Shown here: piece by piece, positions 8,263 through 17,307 of the stretch
Layout of the letters: the number at the start of each line of letters is the position of its first letter
How positions within the stretch are numbered: the first letter of the stretch is position 1
Origin: Anabaena sp051781005
Lineage (GTDB): Bacteria; Cyanobacteriota; Cyanobacteriia; Cyanobacteriales; Nostocaceae
DNA: 64,000 nucleotides
Direction: 5' to 3'
Assembly (NCBI RefSeq): GCF_051781005.1
Contig: NZ_JBPWOA010000032.1
Location: 1-64,000 of the forward strand
Made by a program: the position numbers and the translations under genes
The notes under the pieces: model-generated
Told to the model about the DNA's origin: nothing
Seen by the model: the letters and a program-made list of their open reading frames with translations, nothing else
The model's database searches: none

Positions 8263-8290
8263 GTAGAGACGTTCTATAGAACGTCTCTAC
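8263..8290. repeat. Perfect 28-bp palindrome (GTAGAGACGTTCTA and reverse complement)
   Basis: The left 14 bases are the exact reverse complement of the right 14. GTAGAGACG palindromes are a frequent dispersed repeat in cyanobacteria. It lies 57 bases after the DUF4168 stop and could work as its terminator, though no T-run follows. Confidence 0.8.
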
Positions 8291-8373
8291 TGTATTGATT
8301 TGGTGCTATCGAAACAAGTCAAACTCAGAACAGAAAGCAGAGAAAGAAGGCATTATCGCCATCGTTAACTATC

Positions 8374-8463
8374 CTATCTGTTTGGGTCTTTTTTTTCTTT
8401 TTTGTCCTTGGCATCTTTTTTAGGCTTTTTAGTTTCTTTATTACTTTTATGTTCTTTTGACAT
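8374..8463 (-). CDS. Small lysine-rich protein, 29 aa
   Basis: A short ATG-to-TAG frame, beginning MSKEHKSNKETKKPKKDAK and ending KKDPNR: 14 of 29 residues are Lys. The SNKE.KKPKK opening is shared with a family of tiny Lys-rich proteins annotated in many proteobacteria, so it may be a real gene. It could bind nucleic acid or another polyanion, but that is inference from charge. No strong ribosome site is visible upstream. An A-rich strand produces Lys codons by chance, so confidence is limited. Confidence 0.45.
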   Translation of the reverse strand: MSKEHKSNKETKKPKKDAKDKKEKKDPNR

Positions 8464-8697
8464 CAGTTTTATCCAATGAGGTTGACTTAAGTAGGTGGAT
8501 GCAAAAAACATAACTATCTTATTAAGCAGGGGAAAGGGAAAAAACTTTACCCTTTAACCTTTCCCCTACAAAACTTTACATAGTACCGTTTAGTCCCACC
8601 GATGTACTTAATTGAAGCACAAACAAACTATCATTAAACCCAAGGATTTCATCTCCTTAACGGCATTGGAGACATGATTATGAATTATGTTAATGCT

Positions 8698-10692
8698 CTA
8701 AAACCGTTGACCTATGCCAATATGTACTCGGCTATCTCCTTGGTCATTAATTCCATAATCAGCCCGAATTAAGCCCAAAGGTGAGTCAACCCGCACCCCT
8801 GCACCATAACCAAAACCATTCCCCGGCTTATTGCGCGCACCCGCAGGATCTCCTATAACAGTGTCACCAGAACCTAAGTCTGAAGCAAAGTCAGCAAAAA
8901 GTACACCTCCAGCGATGGGGAAGATGGGAAAGCGATATTCAGCAGAAGCTAACACATAACTGCGTCCACTAGCCACCTTGCCGGCATCATAACCACGCAC
9001 CGAATTAGAACCACCCAAATTGAAGGTTTCGTAAGGAGGTAAATCACCGATTACAGTTCCAGCTTGCAGATTTAAAGCAAATACTTGTGGCTTGTTGCTG
9101 TTAAACAAGTTAACTGGCATAAACTGGCTGTAATTGCCCCGGAGACGATTCATAGAAATCTGACCGTGACCAACAGGAACAGATTGTTCGGTGGTGAAAC
9201 TGAGGAGAGAACCTTGCGTTGGTTTATTAGGGTTATCTCGTTCGTCTTTGGTGGCTGTGAAAGATACGGTAGTCAGGTCGTCAATTCCATTACCACTAAA
9301 AGATAATTGGTTGTTATTGGCATCTTTTGGGGTAATATTACCTTCGCGATCGCGGATGGAAACACGAGTATAATTAAGACCTAAAGAAGCGTCCCAACCA
9401 TCAACTTCTTGCTGAATACTCACTCCACCACCAATCCTGCCTTCCCTTACTTTGTCACCATTTTCTAGCTTGATAGTATCGTCGAAAGTATCCGAAAGTT
9501 CCCTTCTACGGAATGTTTTGATGTTATATCCAAAGCGATCGGGGGTAGTTGCCCGATAGGGACTGTTGAAATTAGTATTAAACAGTACATCCTGTCTATT
9601 AACTTCAATATTTGCAGCCAATGTATCATTGACACCGCCAACATTTTGATCTTTATAGCTAACAATGACTGATATCCCATCATCAGCATTGTAACCACCA
9701 CCCAAGTTAACCGATCGCGCCCCAACTTCTTGGAGTTCGTAGATTAAATCAGCTTTGCTTGCATCCCCTTCAAAAGCAACATTGACGGTTTTAAATAAGC
9801 CTAATTTATATAAACTTTGTACATCTTGCTGGGCTAATTTGTCTTGAAAGACTTGACCTGGTTGCAACTTGAGTTGCTGTCTGAGAAACTCAGTTTGAGT
9901 ACGTCCCTTGACTGGGTTGCCTTTACTATCAACCTTTTCTCCCTCTTCAGTCAAAAAGCGAAATTTGACATCAGCTACCAAACCTTCAGCCACATTGACT
10001 GTGAGAATACCTTGGCGGCTGGGTTTAATGGATAGTACTCTACCTAAGGTATAACCGTTTTCTGTGTACCACTGATTAATTTGTTGGACTATTTGCTGGA
10101 GTTTGGCTGGACTAATATCTTTTCCAATCTGATTTTGAAAACTTTCTAAGGCTACTTTATAATTAAGAACCTTTGCACCAGATAGTTGTAAGGCTTGTAC
10201 GACTACTGGCTTGACTTGATACACCACATTCAAACCAGCGGATGTATTACTACTGTTGACATTGGCACTAGCAAATAAACCAGTATCTAAAATTGCTGTT
10301 ATATCTTTTTGGAGTTGGTTTTGACTGGTATTCCCACCTATTTGGGTTTTAATAACGTTGCGAATTATCTGCTCTAATTCTGGATTAGCACCAACTATCT
10401 GGACATTGGTGGCAATAACTACTAAATTGTTATCTGTAGTCAAGTTGTTATTGATATTTTTCGGTACAACCACAGGCTGAGAGCTAAATTCTATGGCATA
10501 AGTAGTTTCTGGAGATGCTACGGTTTCTACCTGTGCTGTTTGAGTTTCCACAAATGGGACGACGATAACATCGCTGGTTGCGTTTGCTTCCTCCTGATTT
10601 GTGGTTTGAGTCGGTACAGCATTTGCTTTTTGTGTGATATTACTAGCAACTAAAGTAGCTAAGGTAAAAATTGCCGCAGAAGAAACTCGCAT
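8698..10692 (-). CDS. Omp85/BamA-type outer-membrane protein
   Basis: A 664-residue precursor with a signal peptide (residues 1-25, ending KANA). After a Thr/Val-rich linker (about 26-90) come POTRA-like repeats (about 95-325; for example LQQIVQQINQWYTENGYTLGRV and the later LQPGQVFQDKLAQQDVQ), then a 16-strand-type barrel (about 330-664). The barrel holds GGSNSVRGYDAG, the conserved RGY lid-lock motif, and ends in a terminal Phe (GIGQRF), as outer-membrane proteins do. Cyanobacterial Omp85 proteins insert barrels into the outer membrane; some paralogues serve other export roles. Three POTRA domains is the usual cyanobacterial count. Start ATG at 10692. No chaperone or lipid gene is in the same direction nearby. 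Confidence 0.9.
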   Translation of the reverse strand: MRVSSAAIFTLATLVASNITQKANAVPTQTTNQEEANATSDVIVVPFVETQTAQVETVASPETTYAIEFSSQPVVVPKNINNNLTTDNNLVVIATNVQIVGANPELEQIIRNVIKTQIGGNTSQNQLQKDITAILDTGLFASANVNSSNTSAGLNVVYQVKPVVVQALQLSGAKVLNYKVALESFQNQIGKDISPAKLQQIVQQINQWYTENGYTLGRVLSIKPSRQGILTVNVAEGLVADVKFRFLTEEGEKVDSKGNPVKGRTQTEFLRQQLKLQPGQVFQDKLAQQDVQSLYKLGLFKTVNVAFEGDASKADLIYELQEVGARSVNLGGGYNADDGISVIVSYKDQNVGGVNDTLAANIEVNRQDVLFNTNFNSPYRATTPDRFGYNIKTFRRRELSDTFDDTIKLENGDKVREGRIGGGVSIQQEVDGWDASLGLNYTRVSIRDREGNITPKDANNNQLSFSGNGIDDLTTVSFTATKDERDNPNKPTQGSLLSFTTEQSVPVGHGQISMNRLRGNYSQFMPVNLFNSNKPQVFALNLQAGTVIGDLPPYETFNLGGSNSVRGYDAGKVASGRSYVLASAEYRFPIFPIAGGVLFADFASDLGSGDTVIGDPAGARNKPGNGFGYGAGVRVDSPLGLIRADYGINDQGDSRVHIGIGQRF

Positions 10693-11035
10693 AATTAATA
10701 TTGATTAATTTAATTAACTGGTAGTTAGTTGCAGTCAGGGCAAGTCCTGGGGATAATGCTAATTTCTAGCTTTTTGCCGATTTATATCCCTATGCCAGTA
10801 AATCAAGAGACTGTTAATTGTAATTTTTTGTTTCTTGTCAATTATTTCTAATGCCTAAAACAGATTTAATGAGTATTTATATCTAGATATTCTAGAGTTT
10901 TTTTACCAGATGATATTTAGGTTGATTTAGTGCGATCGACAATACTTATTATCAGATTTTATGATCACAAATTGCAATACTCTGCAAATATTACTAATCT
11001 AAGGGACTTCCAAATAAAAAAATGTACAAAAATTT

Positions 11036-11120
11036 CTTGTGGTGCGGGCATCTTGCCCGCAAATTATCAAGGACGGGCAGGACTTGTACTGAGCTTGTCG
11101 AAGTATGCCCATCCCACAAG
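11036..11120. repeat. Dispersed inverted repeat (CTTGTGG...CCACAAG)
   Basis: The ends are inverted copies. Inside are a hairpin (GCGGGCATCTTGCCCGC) and ACTGAGCTTGTCGAAG, a text also seen in altered form at about 13806-13876. The rest of the 10693-11171 gap is AT-rich with no supported gene; a 73-codon plus-strand frame there runs through this repeat. Confidence 0.65.
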
Positions 11121-11171
11121 ACTGGATAATTTATTTTCTGGTGTTCCCTAAAATCCAAAATCTAAAATTCT

Positions 11172-12512
11172 ATGAGTGATTTATCCCAATTACCTTTAGT
11201 TGCGAACTCGTCAGATACGGCTTCTCGGTTGCAGTTACTAGTTTTAAGTAATGGTCACGGTGAAGATATTATTGCTGTGCGTATTTTACAAGAATTGCAA
11301 CGGCTATCTTCACCACCAGATATCTTTGCTTTACCGATAGTTGGTGAAGGACGTGCTTATCAACAGTTAAATGTGCCTTGTATTGGTTCGGTGCAGACTA
11401 TGCCTTCTGGTGGTTTTATTTATATGGATAGTCGCCAATTGATGCGTGATGTCCGTGGTGGGTTGGTGCAACTGACTTGGACTCAAATTCAAGCTATTCG
11501 TCGTTGGGTGAGTTCTCAAACGAAATTAGGTCATAAAAAGGCTATTTTAGCGGTGGGAGATATTGTCCCGCTGTTGTTTGCTGCTGTCAGTGGTGCTAAT
11601 TATGCTTTTGTGGGGACGGCAAAATCTGAATATTATGTGCGAGATGAGGTGGGTTTATTACCCAGGAAGTCAAAGTCGGCTCGTTGGGAAAATTTTTCTG
11701 GTTCCATTTATCATCCTTGGGAAAGGTTTTTGATGAGTCGTCGTCGTTGTTGTGCAGTGTTTCCTAGAGATTCGCTGACAACGCAAATATTAAAAAAGTG
11801 GTCAATTCCAGCTTTTGATTTGGGGAATCCGATGATGGATGGCTTGGAATCGACTTTGAGAACTCCAAGATTTTATGGTGCTGATGTTGAACAACAAGAA
11901 ATTGTTCGTCCTTTGATGGTGACTTTGCTGCCTGGTTCCCGTGCGACTGAGGCTTATGCTAACTGGGAGATAATCATGATTGCTGTATCTGCTATGAGCG
12001 CTAGTTGGCAGGATCGAGATTTGGTATTTTTAGGTGCGATCGCTCCTGGTCTAGATATCAATATTTTAGCTCAAACTTTGCAAATCCACGGCTGGCAAAG
12101 ATCTACAGTCTCTCCTGTGCAGCTTTCTGACCCCGATTGTATAATCTTTAAACAAAAAAATGCTTATTTAATTCTCACTCAAACTGCTTATAATGACTGC
12201 TTACATTTAGGAGATTTAGCGATCGCAATGGCAGGAACAGCAACAGAACAATTTATTGGTTTAGGTAAACCTGCGATCGCTATTCCGGGTCAAGGCCCTC
12301 AATATAACCCTGCTTTTGCTGAAGCGCAAAGTCGTCTTTTAGGAGTGTCTTTAACTGTGGTGAACCAACCAGCAGAAGTTCTCCAAGTAGTGCAATCCCT
12401 ATTCAAAAATCCCGACCTGATCCAAACAATTGCCGAAAATGGCGTTCAACGCATGGGACAACCTGGTGCAGCGAAACGGATTGCCGAATGTTTACAAGAC
12501 CGATTAGGATAA
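11172..12512 (+). CDS. Lipid-A-disaccharide synthase-related glycosyltransferase (LpxB-like)
   Basis: A 446-residue protein of the cyanobacterial family related to LpxB. The N-terminal Rossmann-like half has LQLLVLSNGHGEDIIAVRIL and FALPIVGEGRAYQ. The C-terminal half has the donor-site pattern LLPGSRATEAYANW and AMAGTATEQFIGLGKPAI, then a PGQGPQY loop. True LpxB makes the lipid A disaccharide; this branch occurs in cyanobacteria and plants with unclear substrates, so a glycosyl transfer to a lipid is inferred. Start ATG at 11172; no clear ribosome site. It ends six bases before the stop of the convergent response regulator. Confidence 0.85.
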   Translation: MSDLSQLPLVANSSDTASRLQLLVLSNGHGEDIIAVRILQELQRLSSPPDIFALPIVGEGRAYQQLNVPCIGSVQTMPSGGFIYMDSRQLMRDVRGGLVQLTWTQIQAIRRWVSSQTKLGHKKAILAVGDIVPLLFAAVSGANYAFVGTAKSEYYVRDEVGLLPRKSKSARWENFSGSIYHPWERFLMSRRRCCAVFPRDSLTTQILKKWSIPAFDLGNPMMDGLESTLRTPRFYGADVEQQEIVRPLMVTLLPGSRATEAYANWEIIMIAVSAMSASWQDRDLVFLGAIAPGLDINILAQTLQIHGWQRSTVSPVQLSDPDCIIFKQKNAYLILTQTAYNDCLHLGDLAIAMAGTATEQFIGLGKPAIAIPGQGPQYNPAFAEAQSRLLGVSLTVVNQPAEVLQVVQSLFKNPDLIQTIAENGVQRMGQPGAAKRIAECLQDRLG

Positions 12513-12518
12513 ATAGTC

Positions 12519-13241
12519 TTAACCAACCAACCCAGAACGCAAAGCGCGAACCGCAGCTTGGGTACGGTCATCCGCACACAGTTTATTCAAAATATTGCGA
12601 ACGTGAGTTTTGACTGTTCCCACTGTGATGTAAAGCTTTTCCGCAATTTGCCCATTACTACAACCAGCCACAATCAACTCTAAAATTTCCAATTCCCGTT
12701 GAGTCAGAGGATAGGTTTCCAGCACCTGTTCATATTCAGTCGCCAACGCCTCGATTTTTACAGTCTTTGGTTTATCAGAGGCGAGACTTTCTCCTGGTAA
12801 ACCCAATCGCATCTTCTTGAGTACCACATTAGCGATCGCTGGATCAATCCAAGAATTACCAGCATGAGTCGCTTGTATAGCCTCGGTCAATTTATTAATA
12901 CTTGTTTCCTTCATATAATAAGAATCTGCCCCTGCTGCAAAAGCCGCTAGGACTGCATCTTCTGTATGATCCATTGTCAAAATCAAAATTTTTGTATTCG
13001 TTTGTCCAGTTTCGGCTTGATAACGCTTAAACTTGCGGGTTAGTTCAATCCCATCCATATCTGGCAAACCAATATCTACTACCGCTACATCTGGTTTAGT
13101 CGTTTCCAAAAGTTTTAGACCTTGGGTAGCATTTGCCGCTTCCCCAATAACTCTTAATCCGCTGTGTGACTGCAATGCAGCCCTTAGTCCCATGCGGGTT
13201 AAATCATGATCCTCAATTAAAAGAATGCTAATTTCACTCAT
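12519..13241 (-). CDS. NarL/FixJ-family response regulator
   Basis: A 240-residue two-domain transcription factor. Receiver domain about residues 4-125, with acidic pocket E10-D11, phospho-acceptor Asp56 (AVVDIGLPDMDG), Thr in LILTMDH and Lys in YYMKETS. DNA-binding LuxR-type helix-turn-helix about 172-238 (LTQRELEILELIVAGCSNGQ, then VGTVKTHVRNILNKL). The linker is longer than usual (about 126-170). It should activate or repress promoters when phosphorylated. The kinase partner is not fixed by linkage: the two hybrid kinases lie about 1-3 kb away on the other strand, behind a 1.1-kb gap. Confidence 0.93.
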   Translation of the reverse strand: MSEISILLIEDHDLTRMGLRAALQSHSGLRVIGEAANATQGLKLLETTKPDVAVVDIGLPDMDGIELTRKFKRYQAETGQTNTKILILTMDHTEDAVLAAFAAGADSYYMKETSINKLTEAIQATHAGNSWIDPAIANVVLKKMRLGLPGESLASDKPKTVKIEALATEYEQVLETYPLTQRELEILELIVAGCSNGQIAEKLYITVGTVKTHVRNILNKLCADDRTQAAVRALRSGLVG

Positions 13242-14325
13242 CGTTACACCTAACTAGAATATCTGACCGCTTATTTAAAGTTAAAACTTTTTGTAACTAT
13301 TTGATCTTATTTCTCCAAACCAAAGATAGATGATATTTAGTTTCACTTGCATCCGTCGATAGAAATAATAAAGTTGATTTGTTTTATGTTGGGTAGAAGT
13401 AAAAATCTAGCTACGGATATATGGCTATTATTTTTTAAAACATGAAATATGGATACGAATGTAAAATTATCTGACCTCTTTGTCATGACTTAACCATAAT
13501 TAATCAACTTTTAACTTCATAATTACACAATGTAACAACTAACGAGGAGTAAATTTAATCTCGCTGAATATTAGTTTAGCACATCAAAGCATAATTAGGC
13601 ATACCTAAGGAAAACTCTGACAATTCTGTTAGTAGCAAACCATAGTCAACAAGGAATAAAAGTGATTTAAACAAACTAGGTGAAATCAAAAATGAACATC
13701 AGAGCTTACTATTGATTTAGCTTTAAATGTTAGAACTCCAACTCTCAAAATATGCACTTAAAACTAGTTAATAGTAAATGAGTCAGACAATTTTGGATTT
13801 TGGACTTCGTCGTGAGTTTCGACAAGTCTTACAGTGAGCTTGGTCGAACTGCTCAACTACCGCGCTCAGTCGAACAATTTTGGATTAATCCCACGGATTA
13901 ATGTGGGGGCTTGTGCCATCAAGGAATCATTGCTCAACACTCACTAATCAATACAGAGAAATTTTCTAGTGGGTAAAACTGCTCAAGCTTCTGGTACACA
14001 ATGTTTATATGCAACTCTCACTAATGGCTGAGGACGGTGAATCATCTACTCATTTACAATTGTGTTGAGATGGATAAAGTATTTTATTTTACTTTATATC
14101 GACCTTGCCTAATTTAGAAGAGAATTATTTTCATCTAGATAATGGAAGAATGGAGGACGATAAATTGAGTTTCATGAACATCAATTAGATAATGTGTAAA
14201 ATCCCTGAATTACTCTATATCTATATCTGATGATACACAAAAATTTTGAATTCTGTAGTTACATAGTTTTCACATGGAAATGCTGTACATCAATATTCTT
14301 GAACAGCGAAAATAAATAAAAACTG
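13242..14325. other. 1.08-kb AT-rich gap, no supported gene
   Basis: No coding frame of note on either strand. The stretch 13790-13900 carries dispersed-repeat text (TTTTGGATTTTGGACTTCG, GAGCTTGGTCGAAC and GCTCAGTCGAAC). A small hairpin, CCCAC.GATTAAT.GTGGG, lies near 13890-13910. The rest may hold promoters for the divergent genes at either side. Confidence 0.5.
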
Positions 14326-15675
14326 ATGGAAGAGACGCTGAAAATTTTGGTTGTAGATGATGATGAAGTAGATCGCATGGCAGTTCGGTTAGCCCTGACG
14401 AAAGCAGGTGTTTATATGGAATTGTGTGAGGCCAGTGATAGTAACAACGCACTCTCTGCCCTCAAAAGTAATAACTTCGACTGCGTGTTTCTAGATTATC
14501 GCTTACCAAACCAAGATAGTTTAATTTTAATTAACAAACTACGCTCTTCAGAAATCAAAGTTCCTCTAGTCATCCTCACTGCTCCAGAAGATGAACAAAT
14601 CGCTATTGAATTAATGGCAGCAGGTGCTACAGACTATATTCTTAAGTCCAAACTATCTTCGGTAAATTTGGCTCAGATTTTGCGGAGTGCGATTCGATTA
14701 TACGGCGCACAAATTAAAGCAGATTTGGCATATCAGAAGTTAAAAGAAAGTCATGAACAACTAATTAATCAAAACCAAGAATTGGAGAAACAACGCCAAC
14801 AAATTCAGGAACAAAATTTAAAACTGTTAGAAGCATCACGGCTCAAATCACAATTTTTAGCAACCATATCGCATGAATTACGAACCCCAATGAATGCTAT
14901 CATTGGTTTCTCTCAAATCCTGTTACGTCCCAAATTTGGTCAACTTACTCATCAGCAAGCGGATATGGTGGAGCGTATCCTCAATAATGGTAAGCATTTG
15001 TTAATGTTGCTAAATGAAGTACTAGATTTTTCTAAACTGGAATCTGGTAGATTAGAGCTAAAACCGGAAATATTTGACTTCTCAAAAATAGTTAATAATA
15101 CGGTATTGGAAATACGTTCCTTAGCTGAAGCTAAAAAGTTATCTTTGCTTGTAGAAATTGACTTAGAAAACACTTTAGTATTTAATGATCCAATTCGAGT
15201 ACATCAGATTTTAATTAACCTCCTTTCCAATGCAGTTAAATTTACCGAATATGGAGGTATTTGGGTAGAAGTTAAAGAAATTATTTCCAAAAATCGGATC
15301 ACAATTACTATTCGAGACACAGGAATTGGCATTTCTCCTCAAGATTTTCAACATATTTTTGAAGCATTTCGGCAAATAGATCAAGGTATTAGCCGTAAAT
15401 ATCCTGGAACAGGTTTGGGTTTAGCAATTATTAATTCATTAGTACAAATGATGGGGGGTAAAATATTTCTAGAAAGTCAATTAGGAGTAGGCTCAATATT
15501 TAAAATTGAATTGCCTCGTCAAATAACATTAGCACCTAGTTCTCATTCAGGAGATAATTATAGTTTAAGTTTAAGCAGTGGCGATGGTTTTTTTTATTCT
15601 GCTCAAAATCCACCCGAATTTCCACCATCTCAATCTAGCAAAGCTGTGATGAATTATCCTCACATAAAAATGTAG
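14326..15675 (+). CDS. Receiver-histidine kinase hybrid
   Basis: A 449-residue cytosolic kinase. N-terminal receiver about 5-125 with phospho-acceptor Asp57 (CVFLDYRLPNQD). A coiled coil (about 130-172, rich in Gln/Glu/Lys) leads to HisKA with His183 (SHELRTPMNAIIGFSQ). The HATPase domain follows (about 285-405), with N-box LLSNAVKFTEYGG, DTGIGISPQ and PGTGLGLA. All catalytic residues look intact. With no membrane segment, the input probably arrives by phosphotransfer to the receiver. The C-terminal 45 residues are Ser-rich and probably flexible. The next gene, also a receiver-kinase, starts 36 bases on, so they are likely one operon. ATG at 14326 with a poor ribosome site. Confidence 0.92.
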   Translation: MEETLKILVVDDDEVDRMAVRLALTKAGVYMELCEASDSNNALSALKSNNFDCVFLDYRLPNQDSLILINKLRSSEIKVPLVILTAPEDEQIAIELMAAGATDYILKSKLSSVNLAQILRSAIRLYGAQIKADLAYQKLKESHEQLINQNQELEKQRQQIQEQNLKLLEASRLKSQFLATISHELRTPMNAIIGFSQILLRPKFGQLTHQQADMVERILNNGKHLLMLLNEVLDFSKLESGRLELKPEIFDFSKIVNNTVLEIRSLAEAKKLSLLVEIDLENTLVFNDPIRVHQILINLLSNAVKFTEYGGIWVEVKEIISKNRITITIRDTGIGISPQDFQHIFEAFRQIDQGISRKYPGTGLGLAIINSLVQMMGGKIFLESQLGVGSIFKIELPRQITLAPSSHSGDNYSLSLSSGDGFFYSAQNPPEFPPSQSSKAVMNYPHIKM

Positions 15676-15711
15676 ATTAATTGAGATTTATTTCAAAAAA
15701 GTTGATAAATT

Positions 15712-16836
15712 ATGTCTGTTGTCAAGAGTGATAAAGTTGACCGTATCCTCGCCGTTGATGATACTAGAGATAACCTAATTTTAGTGCAAACAATTTTAGC
15801 AAGCGAGGGCTATGAAATTGACTTAGTATCAGATGGTGCAACTGCTTTGCAAAAAGTATTACAATCTCCACCTGATCTGATTCTACTAGATGTAATGATG
15901 CCAGGGATGGATGGTTATGAAGTCACACGTAGAATTCGTCATCATGCCGATCTCAGCTATATTCCCATATTGTTAATTACAGCCTTTCACGAATCTAGCG
16001 TAGTGGAAGGATTAGATGCTGGTGCTGATGATTTTATTCGCAAACCATTTGATACAGATGAACTACTAGCCAGAGTGCGATCGCTCTTGCGACTTAAACA
16101 CAGTATCGACGAACAACAAAAAATGACACGTCAGCGAGAAGATTTTGTCTCTCGTCTGACTCATGATTTACGCACACCCCTCGTAGCTGCTGATCGAATG
16201 CTGGCATTGTTTCAACAAGAAACTTTTTGTAAGATATCTCCAGAAATGAAACAAGCCATTTCTGTCATGATTCGCAGTAACCAAAATTTAATGCAAATGG
16301 TCAACACCTTACTAGAAGTCTATCGCTTCGAGGCAGGGAAAAAGACCTTGAATTTGGAAAAATGCAACCTACAGGAAATAGCCGCAGAAGTAATCAGTGA
16401 ACTAACTCCTCTTGCTAGTGAGAAAAACTTGACTCTCAAATTAGATACTCATCAGTTAAACCAGCTAGGGAATCATGCTGGAATTCTTATTGGCGATAGA
16501 CTAGAACTACGACGAGTGTTGAATAACTTAATCGGTAATGCTATCAAGTTCACAGATACAGGTGGTGTCGAAATCCGCATTTTTGAAACCTTATCCACCA
16601 AGACTGAGCAAAGTGGAATCTTAATTGAAGTTGCAGACACAGGTTATGGAATTTCCCCTGAAGATCAAGCAACAGTTTTTGAAAGATTTCGTCAAGGTAG
16701 AAACAAAAGATCCGGTAGTGGCTTAGGACTGCATCTATCACAACGAATTGTAGAAGCACACGGTGGAAAAATAGAACTTTCCTCAGAATTAGGTAAAGGT
16801 AGTATATTCACAGTGAGACTACCTAAAGAAAATTGA
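15712..16836 (+). CDS. Receiver-histidine kinase hybrid
   Basis: A 374-residue soluble protein. Receiver about residues 10-125, phospho-acceptor Asp60 (LILLDVMMPGMDG), with Lys in RKPFDTDE. HisKA with His151 (LTHDLRTPLVAADRML). HATPase about 255-372: N-box LIGNAIKFTDTGG, VADTGYGIS and SGSGLGLHLSQ. The catalytic set looks complete. The layout parallels the upstream kinase, and the gene follows it by 36 bases, pointing to co-transcription and possibly a receiver-to-receiver relay. It is convergent with a lone receiver gene 12 bases on. Confidence 0.92.
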   Translation: MSVVKSDKVDRILAVDDTRDNLILVQTILASEGYEIDLVSDGATALQKVLQSPPDLILLDVMMPGMDGYEVTRRIRHHADLSYIPILLITAFHESSVVEGLDAGADDFIRKPFDTDELLARVRSLLRLKHSIDEQQKMTRQREDFVSRLTHDLRTPLVAADRMLALFQQETFCKISPEMKQAISVMIRSNQNLMQMVNTLLEVYRFEAGKKTLNLEKCNLQEIAAEVISELTPLASEKNLTLKLDTHQLNQLGNHAGILIGDRLELRRVLNNLIGNAIKFTDTGGVEIRIFETLSTKTEQSGILIEVADTGYGISPEDQATVFERFRQGRNKRSGSGLGLHLSQRIVEAHGGKIELSSELGKGSIFTVRLPKEN

Positions 16837-16848
16837 TTGCGATTATAC

Positions 16849-17307
16849 CTAATTTTCCCGACATACTTCAAACTCCAAATAAGGCTCGATTTTGTCATCA
16901 AGCAAACGACAAATGATCGCCTCTAAATCCTCAAGCATATAGGGTTTGCTAATATAGTCATTAAAACCTGCTCTGAGGATACGCTCTTGGTGTTCCCGAC
17001 CAGCTAAAGCTGTAACTGCAACTACTGGAATATTGCAAGTTAGAGGCTCGCGTTTTAGATATCGAGCAACATCTAGACCGTTCAGACTAGGTAACAAAAT
17101 ATCTAACAAAATCAAGTCTGGCTGATACTCTTTTGCTACTAATAGTGTGGTGGAACTGTCCGATTGACAAATAAATCTGCACCCCAGTAACTCTAGAGCA
17201 TAACTAAGTAACAGCAGACTATCATCATGATCCTCGACTACCAAAATCAAAGGTGGCTGAGAGCTTTGCTTCTTTTCATCACTCATGAATGAATGTGTCA
17301 GATACAT
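16849..17307 (-). CDS. Single-domain response regulator (receiver only)
   Basis: A 152-residue protein consisting of one receiver domain (about 20-140). It has EDHDD for the acidic pocket, phospho-acceptor Asp69 (LILLDILLPSLNG), Thr in VTALAG and Lys in SKPYMLED. With no output domain it probably acts by protein contact or as a phosphate shuttle. The ATG at 17307 has GGAG eight bases upstream and is favoured over the internal Met8. It converges on the second kinase with a 12-base gap, so it is near but not in the kinase operon. A partner role with those kinases is inferred from position. Confidence 0.88.
   Translation of the reverse strand: MYLTHSFMSDEKKQSSQPPLILVVEDHDDSLLLLSYALELLGCRFICQSDSSTTLLVAKEYQPDLILLDILLPSLNGLDVARYLKREPLTCNIPVVAVTALAGREHQERILRAGFNDYISKPYMLEDLEAIICRLLDDKIEPYLEFEVCREN

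Noticed and set aside
9085..9306. Short plus-strand frames inside the Omp85 gene
   Set aside because: Antisense to a gene with a full set of POTRA and barrel motifs; composition shows no sign of selection.
10930..11151. A 73-codon plus-strand frame before the LpxB-like gene
   Set aside because: It runs through a dispersed palindrome (11036-11120) and has no ribosome site or protein-like content.
12519..17307. A circadian or phytochrome signalling cluster
   Set aside because: No GAF/PHY chromophore domain or KaiC-like partner occurs in these genes; only receiver and kinase domains are visible.
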